Source: Nocardioides aromaticivorans (GTDB taxonomy: Bacteria > Actinomycetota > Actinomycetes > Propionibacteriales > Nocardioidaceae). Taken from it: DNA of 64,000 nt. Made by a program: the position numbers and the translations under genes. Below are positions 32,703 to 42,750 of the stretch, piece after piece (the first letter of the stretch is position 1; each line of letters opens with the position of its first letter). The stretch is from contig NZ_JACBZM010000001.1 in the NCBI RefSeq assembly GCF_013408525.1, forward strand, positions 2,976,001 to 3,040,000. The letters are read 5' to 3'. The notes under the pieces are model-generated. The model did no database searches. It saw only the letters and a program-made list of their open reading frames with translations, and was not told the origin of the DNA.

Positions 32703-33518
32703 ATGGGTACGACGCACCGCCGCACCGTCGAGGTGATGGGCACCGTCGTCAGCCTCGCCCTGCGTGGCCGCCACGCGGACGGGCCCGAGGTCGACGCGCT
32801 CTGGGCCGAGGTCGTCGGTGTGCTGCGCCATGCCGACGAGGTGTTCAGCACCTACCTGCCGGATTCGCCGATCAACAGGTGGGGCCGGGGTGAGCTCTCG
32901 CTCGCCGAGGCTCCGCCGGAGATTGCGGAGGTGCTGGCACTGGCCGAGGAGGCCCGCCTCCTGTCGGGTGGTGCGTTCGACATCAGGGCCACCCGGTCGC
33001 AGTACGGCGGCGGTCCGGATCCGTCCGGCGTGGTCAAGGGCTGGGCCGTGCAGCGGGCAAGTGCGCTGCTGGAGCGGCTTGCCGACACCGACTTCTGCCT
33101 CTCTGCCGGCGGTGACATGGTCTGCCGGACCCGGCGTGTCGACGCCGAGCCGTGGTGGATCGGCATCGAGGACCCGGTCGACCCGACCCGACTGATCGCC
33201 CGAGTTCCCGTCCACAACGGTGCGATCGCCACCTCTGGCACGGTGCACCGCGGCGAGCACATCATGGATCCGCGGACGGGCTCGCCGGCGCGGACCCTGC
33301 GGCAGGTCACCGTCATCGGCCCCGACCTGACGGAGGTCGACCCAGAAGCCACGTCCGCATTCGTCCTCGGCGACGAAGCCCGCGGCTGGCTGCAGGCGCG
33401 ACGGAGGACGGGTGTCCTGGTGCACACCGACGGCCGGGTCGAGGTGGTCGCACCTGCAGCCGGCCGGCGCGTCACTCCGGTTCGGCCGGGTGCTCCTCGG
33501 TCGAGTGGGAGTCGGTGA
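32703..33518 (+). CDS. apbE: FAD:protein FMN transferase ApbE
   Basis: A 271-aa ApbE-family transferase that splits FAD and attaches FMN to Thr/Ser of the target motif. MGTVVSLALRG, VFSTYLPDSPINRWGRGE, GVVKGWAVQRASALL and AGGDMVCRTR are the family blocks, and GAIATSGTVHRGEHIMDPRTG is the conserved metal/FAD region (with H and D ligands). There is no clear signal peptide, as in many actinobacterial members. It lies 2 bp after the FMN-binding protein gene, which has an SGAT target. Its 3' end overlaps the convergent MFS gene by 47 bp. Confidence 0.92.
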   Translation: MGTTHRRTVEVMGTVVSLALRGRHADGPEVDALWAEVVGVLRHADEVFSTYLPDSPINRWGRGELSLAEAPPEIAEVLALAEEARLLSGGAFDIRATRSQYGGGPDPSGVVKGWAVQRASALLERLADTDFCLSAGGDMVCRTRRVDAEPWWIGIEDPVDPTRLIARVPVHNGAIATSGTVHRGEHIMDPRTGSPARTLRQVTVIGPDLTEVDPEATSAFVLGDEARGWLQARRRTGVLVHTDGRVEVVAPAAGRRVTPVRPGAPRSSGSR

Positions 33519-34944
33519 GGGTGAGCGCGCCGACGACCGCGACCAGGCCGACGACGACCGCGAGCACGCCGTAGGTGATCCGCTCGCCGTGGAAGAAGGA
33601 CTGCACCAGCGCGCTGCTCCACGTGCCGGCCGGGAGCTGTGCGGTGACCAGGGCGGCGATCAAGGTGCCGACGACCGCCGTACCCACGCTGGTGCCGATC
33701 TCCTGCGCGGTGTCGTTGAGGGCGGCCCCCATCGAGGTCCGGTTGGCGGGCATCGCGTCGACGAGCGCGATCGCGCAGATGGTCATCACCGTGCGCAGTC
33801 CGATGGTCATCACGACCATGGCGGCGGCGATCGCCGAGTAGCCGTGCTCGACGCCCCACGCCAGGCCGGCCAGTGAGCCGGTCAGGGCGAGTGCGCCGAC
33901 CAGGCAGGCGATCCGGTGGCCGAAGCGGGCGGCAAGGCCCTCGGACAGTGGGGTGGCGGCGATCATCGTGACGATGATCGGGAGGTTCGCGAGGCCTGCC
34001 CGCACAGGGCTCCAGCCGTAGGCGTACTGGAAGTGCAGGATCAGTCCGAACATCACGCTGGCCATCGCGATCGACGTGCCGACCTGGGCGATGACCGCGC
34101 CGCGGACGGTGCCGTTGGAGAAGAGGCCCAGGTCAAGCATCGGGGAGTCGGTACGACGCTCGCGCCACACGAACCCGAGTCCCGCGCCCACGGCGCCGGC
34201 GACCGACGCCAGGGTGAGGGCGGAGAGCCAGCCGTGCTCGACGCCGCTGGTGAGCGACCAGCACGCCAGCCCGATGCCGGTGATGCTCAGCAGGGTGCCG
34301 GGGACGTCGAGCCGGTCCCTGGTCAGGCCGTCGGCGTCGTCGGCGGGGACGCCGAGGTGGACGCCGACGAAGGCGACCAGCGCGATCGGCGCGTTGACCA
34401 GCAGCAGCCACTCCCATCGCACGTGCGCCAGGGCGGTGCCGCCGAGCAGCGGACCGAGGACGAAGCCGGACATGCCGACGAGGATCATCACCGTCATCGC
34501 CCGCATCCGCAGCGTCTTGTCGTCGAAGAGCCGGAAGACGAGGGAGTTCGTGATCGGCGCCATCGCCGCGGCGGCGACGCCGAGGGCAGCCCGCAGCGCG
34601 ATCAGCTCGCCCGCGGTGCTGACGAACACCACCAGCCCGCTGAGCACGCCGAACACGACGAGGCCGACCTGCAGCACGCGGCGCCGCCCGAACCGGTCGG
34701 CGATCGACCCAGCGGTGAGCAGCAGGCCGCCGAAGGTGAGCGAGTAGGCGCCGGTGACCCACTGCAGCGCCGTCGTACCGCTGCCCAGGTCGCGGCCGAT
34801 GGTCGGCAATGCGATGGACAGCAGGGTGTTGTCGACCATCTCGACGAAGAAGGCCAGGCACAGTGCGGCCATCGGGATCCACGCCGCACGCAGCGACGGG
34901 TAGGTGCGTGACGGACCGGCGGTCACGATCGTGGTGCTGGACAT
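33472..34944 (-). CDS. DHA2-family MFS exporter (EmrB/QacA type)
   Basis: A 490-aa, 14-helix drug:proton antiporter. Family features are LCLAFFVEMVDNTLLSIALP (helix 1 with the Asp motif), ALQWVTGAYSLTFGGLLLTA, GSIADRFGRRRVLQVGLVVF (motif A) and GPLLGGTALAHVRWEWLLLV (motif C). Such exporters pump antibiotics, dyes or small metabolites. GGGGAG precedes the ATG at 34944. The promoter region contains three GTGAA repeats at an 11-bp period (34989-35015). No dedicated local regulator; the LacI gene upstream belongs to the rhamnose locus. Confidence 0.9.
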   Translation of the reverse strand: MSSTTIVTAGPSRTYPSLRAAWIPMAALCLAFFVEMVDNTLLSIALPTIGRDLGSGTTALQWVTGAYSLTFGGLLLTAGSIADRFGRRRVLQVGLVVFGVLSGLVVFVSTAGELIALRAALGVAAAAMAPITNSLVFRLFDDKTLRMRAMTVMILVGMSGFVLGPLLGGTALAHVRWEWLLLVNAPIALVAFVGVHLGVPADDADGLTRDRLDVPGTLLSITGIGLACWSLTSGVEHGWLSALTLASVAGAVGAGLGFVWRERRTDSPMLDLGLFSNGTVRGAVIAQVGTSIAMASVMFGLILHFQYAYGWSPVRAGLANLPIIVTMIAATPLSEGLAARFGHRIACLVGALALTGSLAGLAWGVEHGYSAIAAAMVVMTIGLRTVMTICAIALVDAMPANRTSMGAALNDTAQEIGTSVGTAVVGTLIAALVTAQLPAGTWSSALVQSFFHGERITYGVLAVVVGLVAVVGALTLTDSHSTEEHPAEPE

Positions 34945-34988
34945 GGTGGGCTCCCCTCGGGTCAGGGCCCACCTTGAGGAGCACCGGT

Positions 34989-35015
34989 TTCACGGTGGTT
35001 TCACGACGCCTTCAC
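34989..35015 (-). promoter_or_regulatory. Three GTGAA direct repeats, 11-bp period, before MFS gene
   Basis: On the minus strand GTGAA starts at 35015, 35004 and 34993, with neighbouring bases also shared (GTGAAGGCGTC, GTGAAACCACC, GTGAAACCGGT). One repeat per helical turn is the arrangement bound by SARP/OmpR-type winged-helix activators. It lies 45-70 bp upstream of the exporter start. Inference from pattern only. Confidence 0.4.
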
Positions 35016-35184
35016 GGCTCTTCGGGCCACGCGCCGACAGGCGAGGTATCCCTTGCGGAGATGGCGCCGTCCTCGACCGCGTGCCGAGGCGGCCGACGTC
35101 GTGACTGCCTGGAGTCCCGATCCGATTCCAGGGCTGGCAAGGCGGTGGACGCGTCGCCAGTTCGCCTGCTGTCTCGGCAGGAAC

Positions 35185-36222
35185 TCAGCCTGTCGAGCGT
35201 CGTACGACGAGCTCGGGCTCAAGCACGATGTCGCGCACCTGCGCGGACGGATCCTCGATGGCGGCCAGCAGGAGGTCGGTGGCGACTTCGCCCAGCTCCT
35301 CGCGGGGCTGGCGGACGGAGCTCAGCGGGATCGCGGCGGACGCGGCGAAGTCGATGTCGTCGTAGCCGAGGATCGCGACGTCGTCGGGCACCCGGACGCC
35401 GGCGAGGGTGAGCGCCTGGAGCACGCCAAGAGCGACGAGGTCGTTGGCTGCGAAGATCGCGTCGGGCCATTCGCGGGCAGGCAGTGCGAGCAGCGACTCC
35501 GCGCCCTGGCGGCCGGCGTCGGCGTCCATGGTCCCGGTCTCGACGAAGCGGAGCGAGGTGCCGGCGTGCTCGGCGACGACTGACTCCGCCCCGCGGAGGC
35601 GGTGCTTGATCTGGGTCAGGCCCCGCGGGCCGCCGATGAAGGCCAACCGGCGGCGTCCCACTTCGACGAGGTGCGCGGCGGCGATCCGCCCGCCCCGCAC
35701 GTCGTCGACAGCGACTGACGAGAACTCCCGTGAACCGGTACGACGGTCGACCACCACGACCTGTGTGCCGCGCTCCCTCAGCCGACGCAGCCGGGGGAGC
35801 ACCTTGCCGACGGGGGTGATGAGCAGGCCGCTGACCCGTTGCTCCTCGAACAGGTCGAGGTAGGTCGACTCGCGCTCGGCGTCCTGGCCCGAGCTGCCGA
35901 GGATGAGCGGTCGGCGGTGCTCGCCCAGGCGCAGCTCGACGCCCCGCGCGACGTCGGTGAAGAACGGGTTGCGGACGTCGAGCACGATCATCCCGACAGC
36001 GCGGTTGGTGCCGGCCCGCAGCTGGCGCGCGGCGTCGTTGCGGATGAAGCCCAGCTCGCCGATGACGCGCTGCACGTGCTCGAGCGTGGCGGGGGAGACC
36101 TTCTCCGGTCGGTTGAGGACGTTGGACACCGTCCCGACGGAGACGCCGGCCGCGGACGCGACGTCCTTGACCGAGACGTTGCGTCCCTGCTCGCCCGGCC
36201 GGGCGGCCTCGCTGGTGGTCAC
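35185..36222 (-). CDS. LacI family regulator of the rhamnose locus
   Basis: A 345-aa LacI-type regulator: VSVKDVASAAGVSVGTVSNV is the DNA-binding helix-turn-helix, VLNRPEKVSPATLEHV the hinge region, and the rest a periplasmic-binding-protein-like sugar domain (GMIVLDVRNPFFTDVARGVE, ending in SVRQPREELGEVATDLL). GTG 36222, with GGAGGAGG just upstream, is chosen over codons further out. It is divergent from the rhamnose ABC operon, with two LacI-type palindromes in between, so it most likely represses that operon and itself, with rhamnose or an intermediate as inducer. Confidence 0.9.
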   Translation of the reverse strand: MTTSEAARPGEQGRNVSVKDVASAAGVSVGTVSNVLNRPEKVSPATLEHVQRVIGELGFIRNDAARQLRAGTNRAVGMIVLDVRNPFFTDVARGVELRLGEHRRPLILGSSGQDAERESTYLDLFEEQRVSGLLITPVGKVLPRLRRLRERGTQVVVVDRRTGSREFSSVAVDDVRGGRIAAAHLVEVGRRRLAFIGGPRGLTQIKHRLRGAESVVAEHAGTSLRFVETGTMDADAGRQGAESLLALPAREWPDAIFAANDLVALGVLQALTLAGVRVPDDVAILGYDDIDFAASAAIPLSSVRQPREELGEVATDLLLAAIEDPSAQVRDIVLEPELVVRRSTG

Positions 36223-36278
36223 CGTTCCTCCTCCGTGTGGGCTCACCCTAGGACCACGGCGCCGTCAGCCCGCGACAT

Positions 36279-36292
36279 TTGATTCGTTTCAA
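36279..36292. promoter_or_regulatory. LacI-type operator 1
   Basis: TTGATTCGTTTCAA: the central CG and outer TTGA/TCAA match the LacI-family palindrome TTGAAACGTTTCAA, with two mismatches in the left arm. It lies about 57 bp upstream of lacI and near the -35 side of the rhamnose promoter. Confidence 0.5.
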
Positions 36293-36311
36293 GAAAGTTT
36301 CGACGGGCTCC

Positions 36312-36341
36312 TTGACGTGTGTGATCGCAGTCACCTACTGT
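36312..36341 (+). promoter_or_regulatory. Candidate promoter of the rhamnose operon
   Basis: TTGACG (36312-36317) and TACTGT (36336-36341) with an 18-bp spacer give a sigma70-like promoter with a start point near 36348. It lies between the two operators. Confidence 0.55.
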
Positions 36342-36353
36342 CCCGTTATCGCC

Positions 36354-36371
36354 GATTGAAACCTTTCAATC
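36354..36371. promoter_or_regulatory. LacI-type operator 2
   Basis: GATTGAAA-CC-TTTCAATC is a perfect inverted repeat (8-2-8) directly after the predicted transcription start and 28 bp before the first gene, so a bound repressor would block transcription. Confidence 0.7.
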
Positions 36372-36399
36372 GCCTGATGTCCAGAGCTTGAGGAGAGAG

Positions 36400-37946
<1,547 letters not shown>

Positions 37947-37950
<4 letters not shown>

Positions 37951-38978
37951 GCACCGCCACCCTCCATCCCTCGCAGGAGAGCGCTGCGACCCGCGTACTG
38001 CAGGCGCTGCTCCGCTCCCGCGAGCTCGCCATCGTGATCGTGCTGGCATTGATCCTCATCGTCGCGACCAGCCGCCGCAGCTCGTTCGTGTTCAGCGCCG
38101 ACGGCTGGCGCGACACCCTGCTCGCGCCGTCGATCCTGCTCCTGCTCGCTGTCGGCCAGATGGTGGTCGTGGTCACCCGCAACGTCGATCTCTCGGTCGG
38201 CTCGACGCTCGGCATCACCGCCTATGCGACAGGGAAGATCTTCGTCGCCAATCCCGAGACGTCGGTCGTGGTCGTGTTCGTGGCCGGCCTCGCCATCGGC
38301 GCGGTCGTCGGCGCCCTCAACGGCCTGCTGGTCACCGTCTTCAAGGTGCCGGCCCTGGTGATCACGCTCGGCACGATGTACGTCCTGCGTGGCGCGCTGA
38401 CCCATGAGGTCGGCAGCGACCGGATGACGGCGGGCGACTACCCGGCCCACTTCGAGAAGCTCGGCACCCAGCAGGTGCTCACGATCCCGGTGCTCACGAT
38501 CATCGCGCTCGTCGTCGTCGGCCTGGTCGGCTACTACCTCCACACCGCCCGCGGCGGCCGCGAGCTCTACGCGATCGGCTCCGACCCGGACGCCGCCGAC
38601 CTCTACGGGCTGCCCTCCGGTCGCCGCGTGTTCGGCGCCTTCGTCCTCTGCGGCGCGCTCGCGGGACTCGCCGGGGTCTTCTCCGCCGCCCGCTACGCCA
38701 CGGCCTTCTCCGGCACCGGCTCCGGCATCGAGCTCCAGGCCGTCGCCGCCGTCGTCATCGGCGGGGTCGCCATCTTCGGCGGCAGCGGCACCGTCTGGGG
38801 CGCCGCCATCGGCGCCTTCCTCCTGGTCACCATCAACCGGGCGCTCCCGATCCTCGGCATCAGCGAGTTCTGGCAGGGCGCCGTCGTCGGCGCTCTGATC
38901 ATCGGCTCGATCGTTCTGGACCGCGTGCTGAGCGTCCGTCGTACGAACAAGCTCGTGGAAGCGAGGGACCACGCATGA
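37947..38978 (+). CDS. rhaP: Rhamnose ABC importer permease 1
   Basis: A 343-aa CUT2-family permease (RbsC-like). The N-terminal helix ELAIVIVLALILIVATS is followed by the family signature RNVDLSVGSTLGITAYATGK and about eight further helices; GGVAIFGGSGTVWGAAIGAF is the conserved block near the C-terminus. ATG overlaps the ATPase stop (ATGA). Confidence 0.88.
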
Positions 38979-40078
38979 GCACCCTGACGAAGGAGCCGAC
39001 GCCGGCTGCTGCCGCTCCGGCCCGCACCTACCCGGCGTACTCCCGCAACCTCCTTGCCCGCGTCCTGCTCAACCGCGAGGCGGCGGTCATCCTCGGCCTG
39101 GTCGCGGTCTACCTCTACGCGATGGCCAACGTGCAGTTCTTCGACGGCCCACTGACGACGTACAACCTCAGCAAGGAGTACGCGCCGATCCTGCTGATGG
39201 CGCTGCCGATGACGCTGATCATCATCACCGGCGAGATCGACCTCTCCGTCGCGAGCACCCTCGGCGCGAGCGCCGCGATCACCGGCGTGCTGGTCGTGGA
39301 GCACGACCTGTCGGTCCCGGTCGCCGCGCTCGTCGCGATCGGCGTCGGTGCGCTCCTCGGCGCGCTCAACGGCTTCTTCGTCGCCTACGTCGGACTGCCC
39401 TCGCTCGCGGTCACGATCGGGAGCCTCGCGCTCTACCGCGGTCTGGCGGAGGGACTCATCCAGGACAAGCGGATCGCCGGCTTCCCGGAGAGCTGGCAGG
39501 ACTGGCCGACCGAGCGGATCGGCGAGTCGCAGTACCCCAACATCGTCATCCCGATCGCCGTCCTGGCCGTGCTGTTCGCGCTGCTGCTGCACTTCACCAG
39601 CTTCGGCCGCGGGGTCTTCGAGATCGGCCTGAGCGACGAGGCCGCGCACTTCTCCGGCGTCAACGTCGCCCGCACCAAGCTCATCCTGTTCACGCTCAGC
39701 GGTGCGGTCGCCGCCCTCGCCGGGGTGTACGTCGCGCTCAAGGCGAACTCGGTCGCCACCGACACCGGCAACGGCTTCGAGCTCAAGGTCATCGCGGGCG
39801 TGCTGCTCGGCGGGGTCTCCATCTTCGGCGGGCGCGGAGCCCTGCACGGCGTGGTCGCCGGCGTCCTCCTCATCGCCGTCCTCAACTCGGCGCTCCAGCT
39901 CGACGGGCAGGGCTCCGAGGTCATCCAGATCATCATCGGCCTCCTGCTGGTCGGCTCGGTGATCGCCTCCAACTTCCTGCCGCGTATCCGGGCCTTGATC
40001 CCGCGGCGGGCAGCGGTAGCAGCTACCGCACCACAGACGCCGGTCAACGGCGACCAAACCCGAAAGGCAAGTCAATGA
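38975..40078 (+). CDS. rhaQ: Rhamnose ABC importer permease 2
   Basis: A 367-aa CUT2-family permease, partner of the preceding one. EIDLSVASTLGASAAITGVL is the family signature, and GVLLGGVSIFGGRGALHGVV the C-terminal block. Two different permeases are typical of RhaP/RhaQ and distinguish this type from the ribose system, which uses one. It overlaps its neighbours on both sides by 4 bp. Confidence 0.88.
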   Translation: MSTLTKEPTPAAAAPARTYPAYSRNLLARVLLNREAAVILGLVAVYLYAMANVQFFDGPLTTYNLSKEYAPILLMALPMTLIIITGEIDLSVASTLGASAAITGVLVVEHDLSVPVAALVAIGVGALLGALNGFFVAYVGLPSLAVTIGSLALYRGLAEGLIQDKRIAGFPESWQDWPTERIGESQYPNIVIPIAVLAVLFALLLHFTSFGRGVFEIGLSDEAAHFSGVNVARTKLILFTLSGAVAALAGVYVALKANSVATDTGNGFELKVIAGVLLGGVSIFGGRGALHGVVAGVLLIAVLNSALQLDGQGSEVIQIIIGLLLVGSVIASNFLPRIRALIPRRAAVAATAPQTPVNGDQTRKASQ

Positions 40079-41097
40079 GGATCAACTCCAAGCGGTTCGC
40101 TGCCGGCGCCGCCCTGGCGCTGGTCGCCTCCCTCGGCCTCGCCGCCTGCGGAAGCAGCGACGACGGCGGCTCGGGCAGCGACGGCGGTGACGTCACGGTC
40201 ACCTTCCTGCCGAAGAACCTCGGCAACCCGTACTTCGAGACCAGCGACGCCGGCGGCAAGAAGGCCGTCGAGGAGTTCGGTGGCACGTACGACGAGGTGG
40301 GTCCCGACACCGCCGGCCCCGACGCCCAGGTCAGCTTCATCGACACCGCCGCCCAGCAGGGCGTGAAGGGCCTCGTCGTCTCCGCCAACGACCCGACGGC
40401 GCTGTGCGACTCGCTCGACGCCGCCCGCGACGCCGGCACGAAGGTCGTCACCTTCGACTCCGACACCGACGCCGAGTGCCGCGACCTGTTCATCAACCAG
40501 GCCACCGCCGAGGGCATCGCGAAGGTCCAGGTCGACATGATCGCCGAGCAGATCGGTGACTCCGGCGAGATCGCGATCCTGTCGGCGGCCGCCAACGCGA
40601 CCAACCAGAACGCCTGGATCAAGCTGATGGAGGAGGAGCTGAAGAGCCACCCCGACATCAAGCTCGTCGACACCGTCTACGGCGACGACGACGACCAGAC
40701 CTCGTTCGACAAGACGGCCGCGCTGCTGGCGGACCACCCGAACCTCAAGGGCATCATCTCGCCCACGACCGTCGGCATCTCCGCGGCCGCGCGCTACCTG
40801 TCGACCTCGGACGCCAAGGGCAAGGTCGCGCTGACCGGCCTCGGCACCCCGAACCAGATGCGCGACTACGTCAAGGACGGCACCGTCAAGGAGTTCGCGC
40901 TCTGGAACCCGGAGGACCTGGGCTACCTGGCGGCGTACGCCACCAAGGCGCTCGTCGACGGCGACATCACCGGCAAGGAGGGCGACACCTTCGAGGCCGG
41001 CGACCTCGGTGAGTTCACCGTCGACGAGAACGGCACCGTCCTGCTGGGCGACCCGTTCCGCTACAACGCCGACAACATCGACGACTTCAACTTCTGA
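40075..41097 (+). CDS. rhaS: Rhamnose ABC importer substrate-binding lipoprotein
   Basis: A 340-aa lipoprotein with lipobox LAAC (Cys25), followed by a periplasmic-binding-protein fold of the RbsB type (TFLPKNLGNPYFETSDAGGK, VVSANDPTALCDSLDAARDA, SPTTVGISAAARYL). It delivers the sugar to the RhaTPQ permease. Its position fourth in the importer operon, directly before rhaM, indicates rhamnose as ligand. ATG 40075 overlaps the upstream stop. Confidence 0.9.
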   Translation: MRINSKRFAAGAALALVASLGLAACGSSDDGGSGSDGGDVTVTFLPKNLGNPYFETSDAGGKKAVEEFGGTYDEVGPDTAGPDAQVSFIDTAAQQGVKGLVVSANDPTALCDSLDAARDAGTKVVTFDSDTDAECRDLFINQATAEGIAKVQVDMIAEQIGDSGEIAILSAAANATNQNAWIKLMEEELKSHPDIKLVDTVYGDDDDQTSFDKTAALLADHPNLKGIISPTTVGISAAARYLSTSDAKGKVALTGLGTPNQMRDYVKDGTVKEFALWNPEDLGYLAAYATKALVDGDITGKEGDTFEAGDLGEFTVDENGTVLLGDPFRYNADNIDDFNF

Positions 41098-41137
41098 GCC
41101 GTCACCCACCCGCAGGAACAGGGAGAGGAGGTCACCC

Positions 41138-41479
41138 ATGCCCCGCTACTGCTTCAGTCTCCAGGTCCGTCCCGACCGGATGGAGGAGTACGTCGAGCGC
41201 CATCGGACCGTCTGGCCGGAGATGCTCGACGCGCTCGAGGAGACGGGCTGGCGCAACTACTCCCTGTTCCTGCGGGAGGACGGGCTGCTGATCGGTTACG
41301 TCGAGTCCGACGACCTGGTCGCCGCCCAGGCCGCCATGGCCGCCACCGAGGTCAACGCCCGGTGGCAGGCCGAGATGGCGCCGTACTTCACCCAGCTCGA
41401 GGGCGCACCCGACGAGGGGTTCGTCCTGCTCCACGAGGTGTTCAACCTCGACGACCAGCTCGAAGGCACACGATCATGA
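41138..41479 (+). CDS. rhaM: L-rhamnose mutarotase
   Basis: A 113-aa dimeric alpha/beta-barrel protein that interconverts the alpha and beta anomers of L-rhamnose. RYCFSLQVRPDRMEEYVERH with the following VWPEML is the family signature (active-site His in ERHRTVWPEM), and NYSLFLREDGLLIGYVE is the central block. GAGGAGG is 7 nt before the ATG at 41138. Its stop overlaps the isomerase start. Confidence 0.93.
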   Translation: MPRYCFSLQVRPDRMEEYVERHRTVWPEMLDALEETGWRNYSLFLREDGLLIGYVESDDLVAAQAAMAATEVNARWQAEMAPYFTQLEGAPDEGFVLLHEVFNLDDQLEGTRS

Positions 41480-42663
41480 CAAGTCACCAGGGATTCGCCG
41501 CCATCGCGGCCCAGCTCGAAGGCCAGGCCATCGAGCTCCCGTCCTGGGCGTTCGGCAACTCCGGCACCCGGTTCAAGGTCTTCGGCAGCGCGGGGACCCC
41601 GCGCTCGGTCGAGGAGAAGATCGCCGACGCCGCGACCGTGCACCGGTTCACCGGACTCGCCCCGACGGTCGCCCTCCACATCCCGTGGGACAAGGTCGAC
41701 GACTACGCCGCGCTGCGGTCCTACGCCGGCGAGCAGGGTGTCGCGCTCGGCACCATCAACTCGAACACCTTCCAGGACGACGACTACAAGTTCGGCGCCC
41801 TGACCCACGTCGACCCCAAGGTCCGCCAGAAGGCGATCGACCACCACTTCGAGTGCATCGACATCATGCACGCGACCGGCTCGCGCGACCTCAAGATCTG
41901 GCTCGCCGAGGGCAGCAACTACCCCGGCCAGGCCGACCTCCGTGGCCGCCAGGACCGGCTCGCCGAGTCGCTGGCCGCGATCTACGACCGGATCGGCGAG
42001 GACCAGCGACTCGTGCTCGAGTACAAGTTCTTCGAGCCGGCGTTCTACCACACCGACGTCCCGGACTGGGGCACGTCGTACGCCCAGGTGAGCGCCCTCG
42101 GCGAGCGCGCCGTGGTCTGCCTCGACACCGGCCACCACGCGCCCGGCACCAACATCGAGTTCATCGTGATGCAGCTGCTGCGGCTCGGGAAGCTCGGCTC
42201 GTTCGACTTCAACTCGCGCTTCTACGCCGACGACGACCTCATCGTCGGCGCGGCCGACCCGTTCCAGCTCTTCCGCATCCTGTTCGAGGTGATCCGTGGC
42301 GGCGGCTACGGCCCGGCCAACCCGGACGGCCGCAGCGAGGTCGCGTTCATGCTCGACCAGTGCCACAACGTCGAGGACAAGATCCCCGGCCAGATCCGCT
42401 CCGTGCTCAACGTGCAGGAGATGACCGCGCGGGCGCTGCTCGTCGACCGCGAGGCGCTCGACGCCGCACAGTCGGCCGGTGACGTGCTCGGCGCACACGG
42501 TGTGCTGATGGACGCCTTCTACACCGACGTCCGCGCCGACCTCGCCGCTTGGCGCGAGGAGCGCGGCCTGCCCGGCGACCCGATGAAGGCGTACGCCGAG
42601 TCCGGCTACCAGGCGCAGATCGAGGCCGCCCGCGTCGGCGGCACCCAGCTGTCCTGGAACTGA
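41476..42663 (+). CDS. rhaI: L-rhamnose isomerase (RhaI type)
   Basis: A 395-aa metal-dependent TIM-barrel isomerase that converts L-rhamnose to L-rhamnulose. ELPSWAFGNSGTRFKVF is the characteristic N-terminal block of the RhaI subfamily, followed by THVDPKVRQKAIDHHFECID, and metal-ligand segments EYKFFEPAFYHTDVPDWG, LDTGHHAPGTNIEF and DFNSRFYADDDLI. It is not related closely to E. coli RhaA. The product is the substrate of rhaB in this operon. ATG 41476 is in ATGA overlap with rhaM. Confidence 0.92.
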   Translation: MTSHQGFAAIAAQLEGQAIELPSWAFGNSGTRFKVFGSAGTPRSVEEKIADAATVHRFTGLAPTVALHIPWDKVDDYAALRSYAGEQGVALGTINSNTFQDDDYKFGALTHVDPKVRQKAIDHHFECIDIMHATGSRDLKIWLAEGSNYPGQADLRGRQDRLAESLAAIYDRIGEDQRLVLEYKFFEPAFYHTDVPDWGTSYAQVSALGERAVVCLDTGHHAPGTNIEFIVMQLLRLGKLGSFDFNSRFYADDDLIVGAADPFQLFRILFEVIRGGGYGPANPDGRSEVAFMLDQCHNVEDKIPGQIRSVLNVQEMTARALLVDREALDAAQSAGDVLGAHGVLMDAFYTDVRADLAAWREERGLPGDPMKAYAESGYQAQIEAARVGGTQLSWN

Positions 42664-42672
42664 CCAACCGCC

Positions 42673-42712
42673 GGTGGTCGAGGAGGTCGCGCAGCGACCG
42701 ACACGAGACCCC
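42673..42712 (+). repeat. REP-like palindromic element
   Basis: GGTGGTCGAGGAGGTCGCGC followed by AGCGACCGACACGAGACCCC: a GGTCGC-GCA-GCGACC hairpin flanked by GGTGGTCGAG and CGAGACC. Similar GGTCGAG...CGAGACC intergenic repeats are common in Nocardioides-type genomes (from memory). It is the only copy noticed in this window and lies in the gap between rhaI and the aldolase gene. Confidence 0.5.
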
Positions 42713-42750
42713 GTGACCGACCAGACCAACCGCACCCCGAGAAGGACGTC

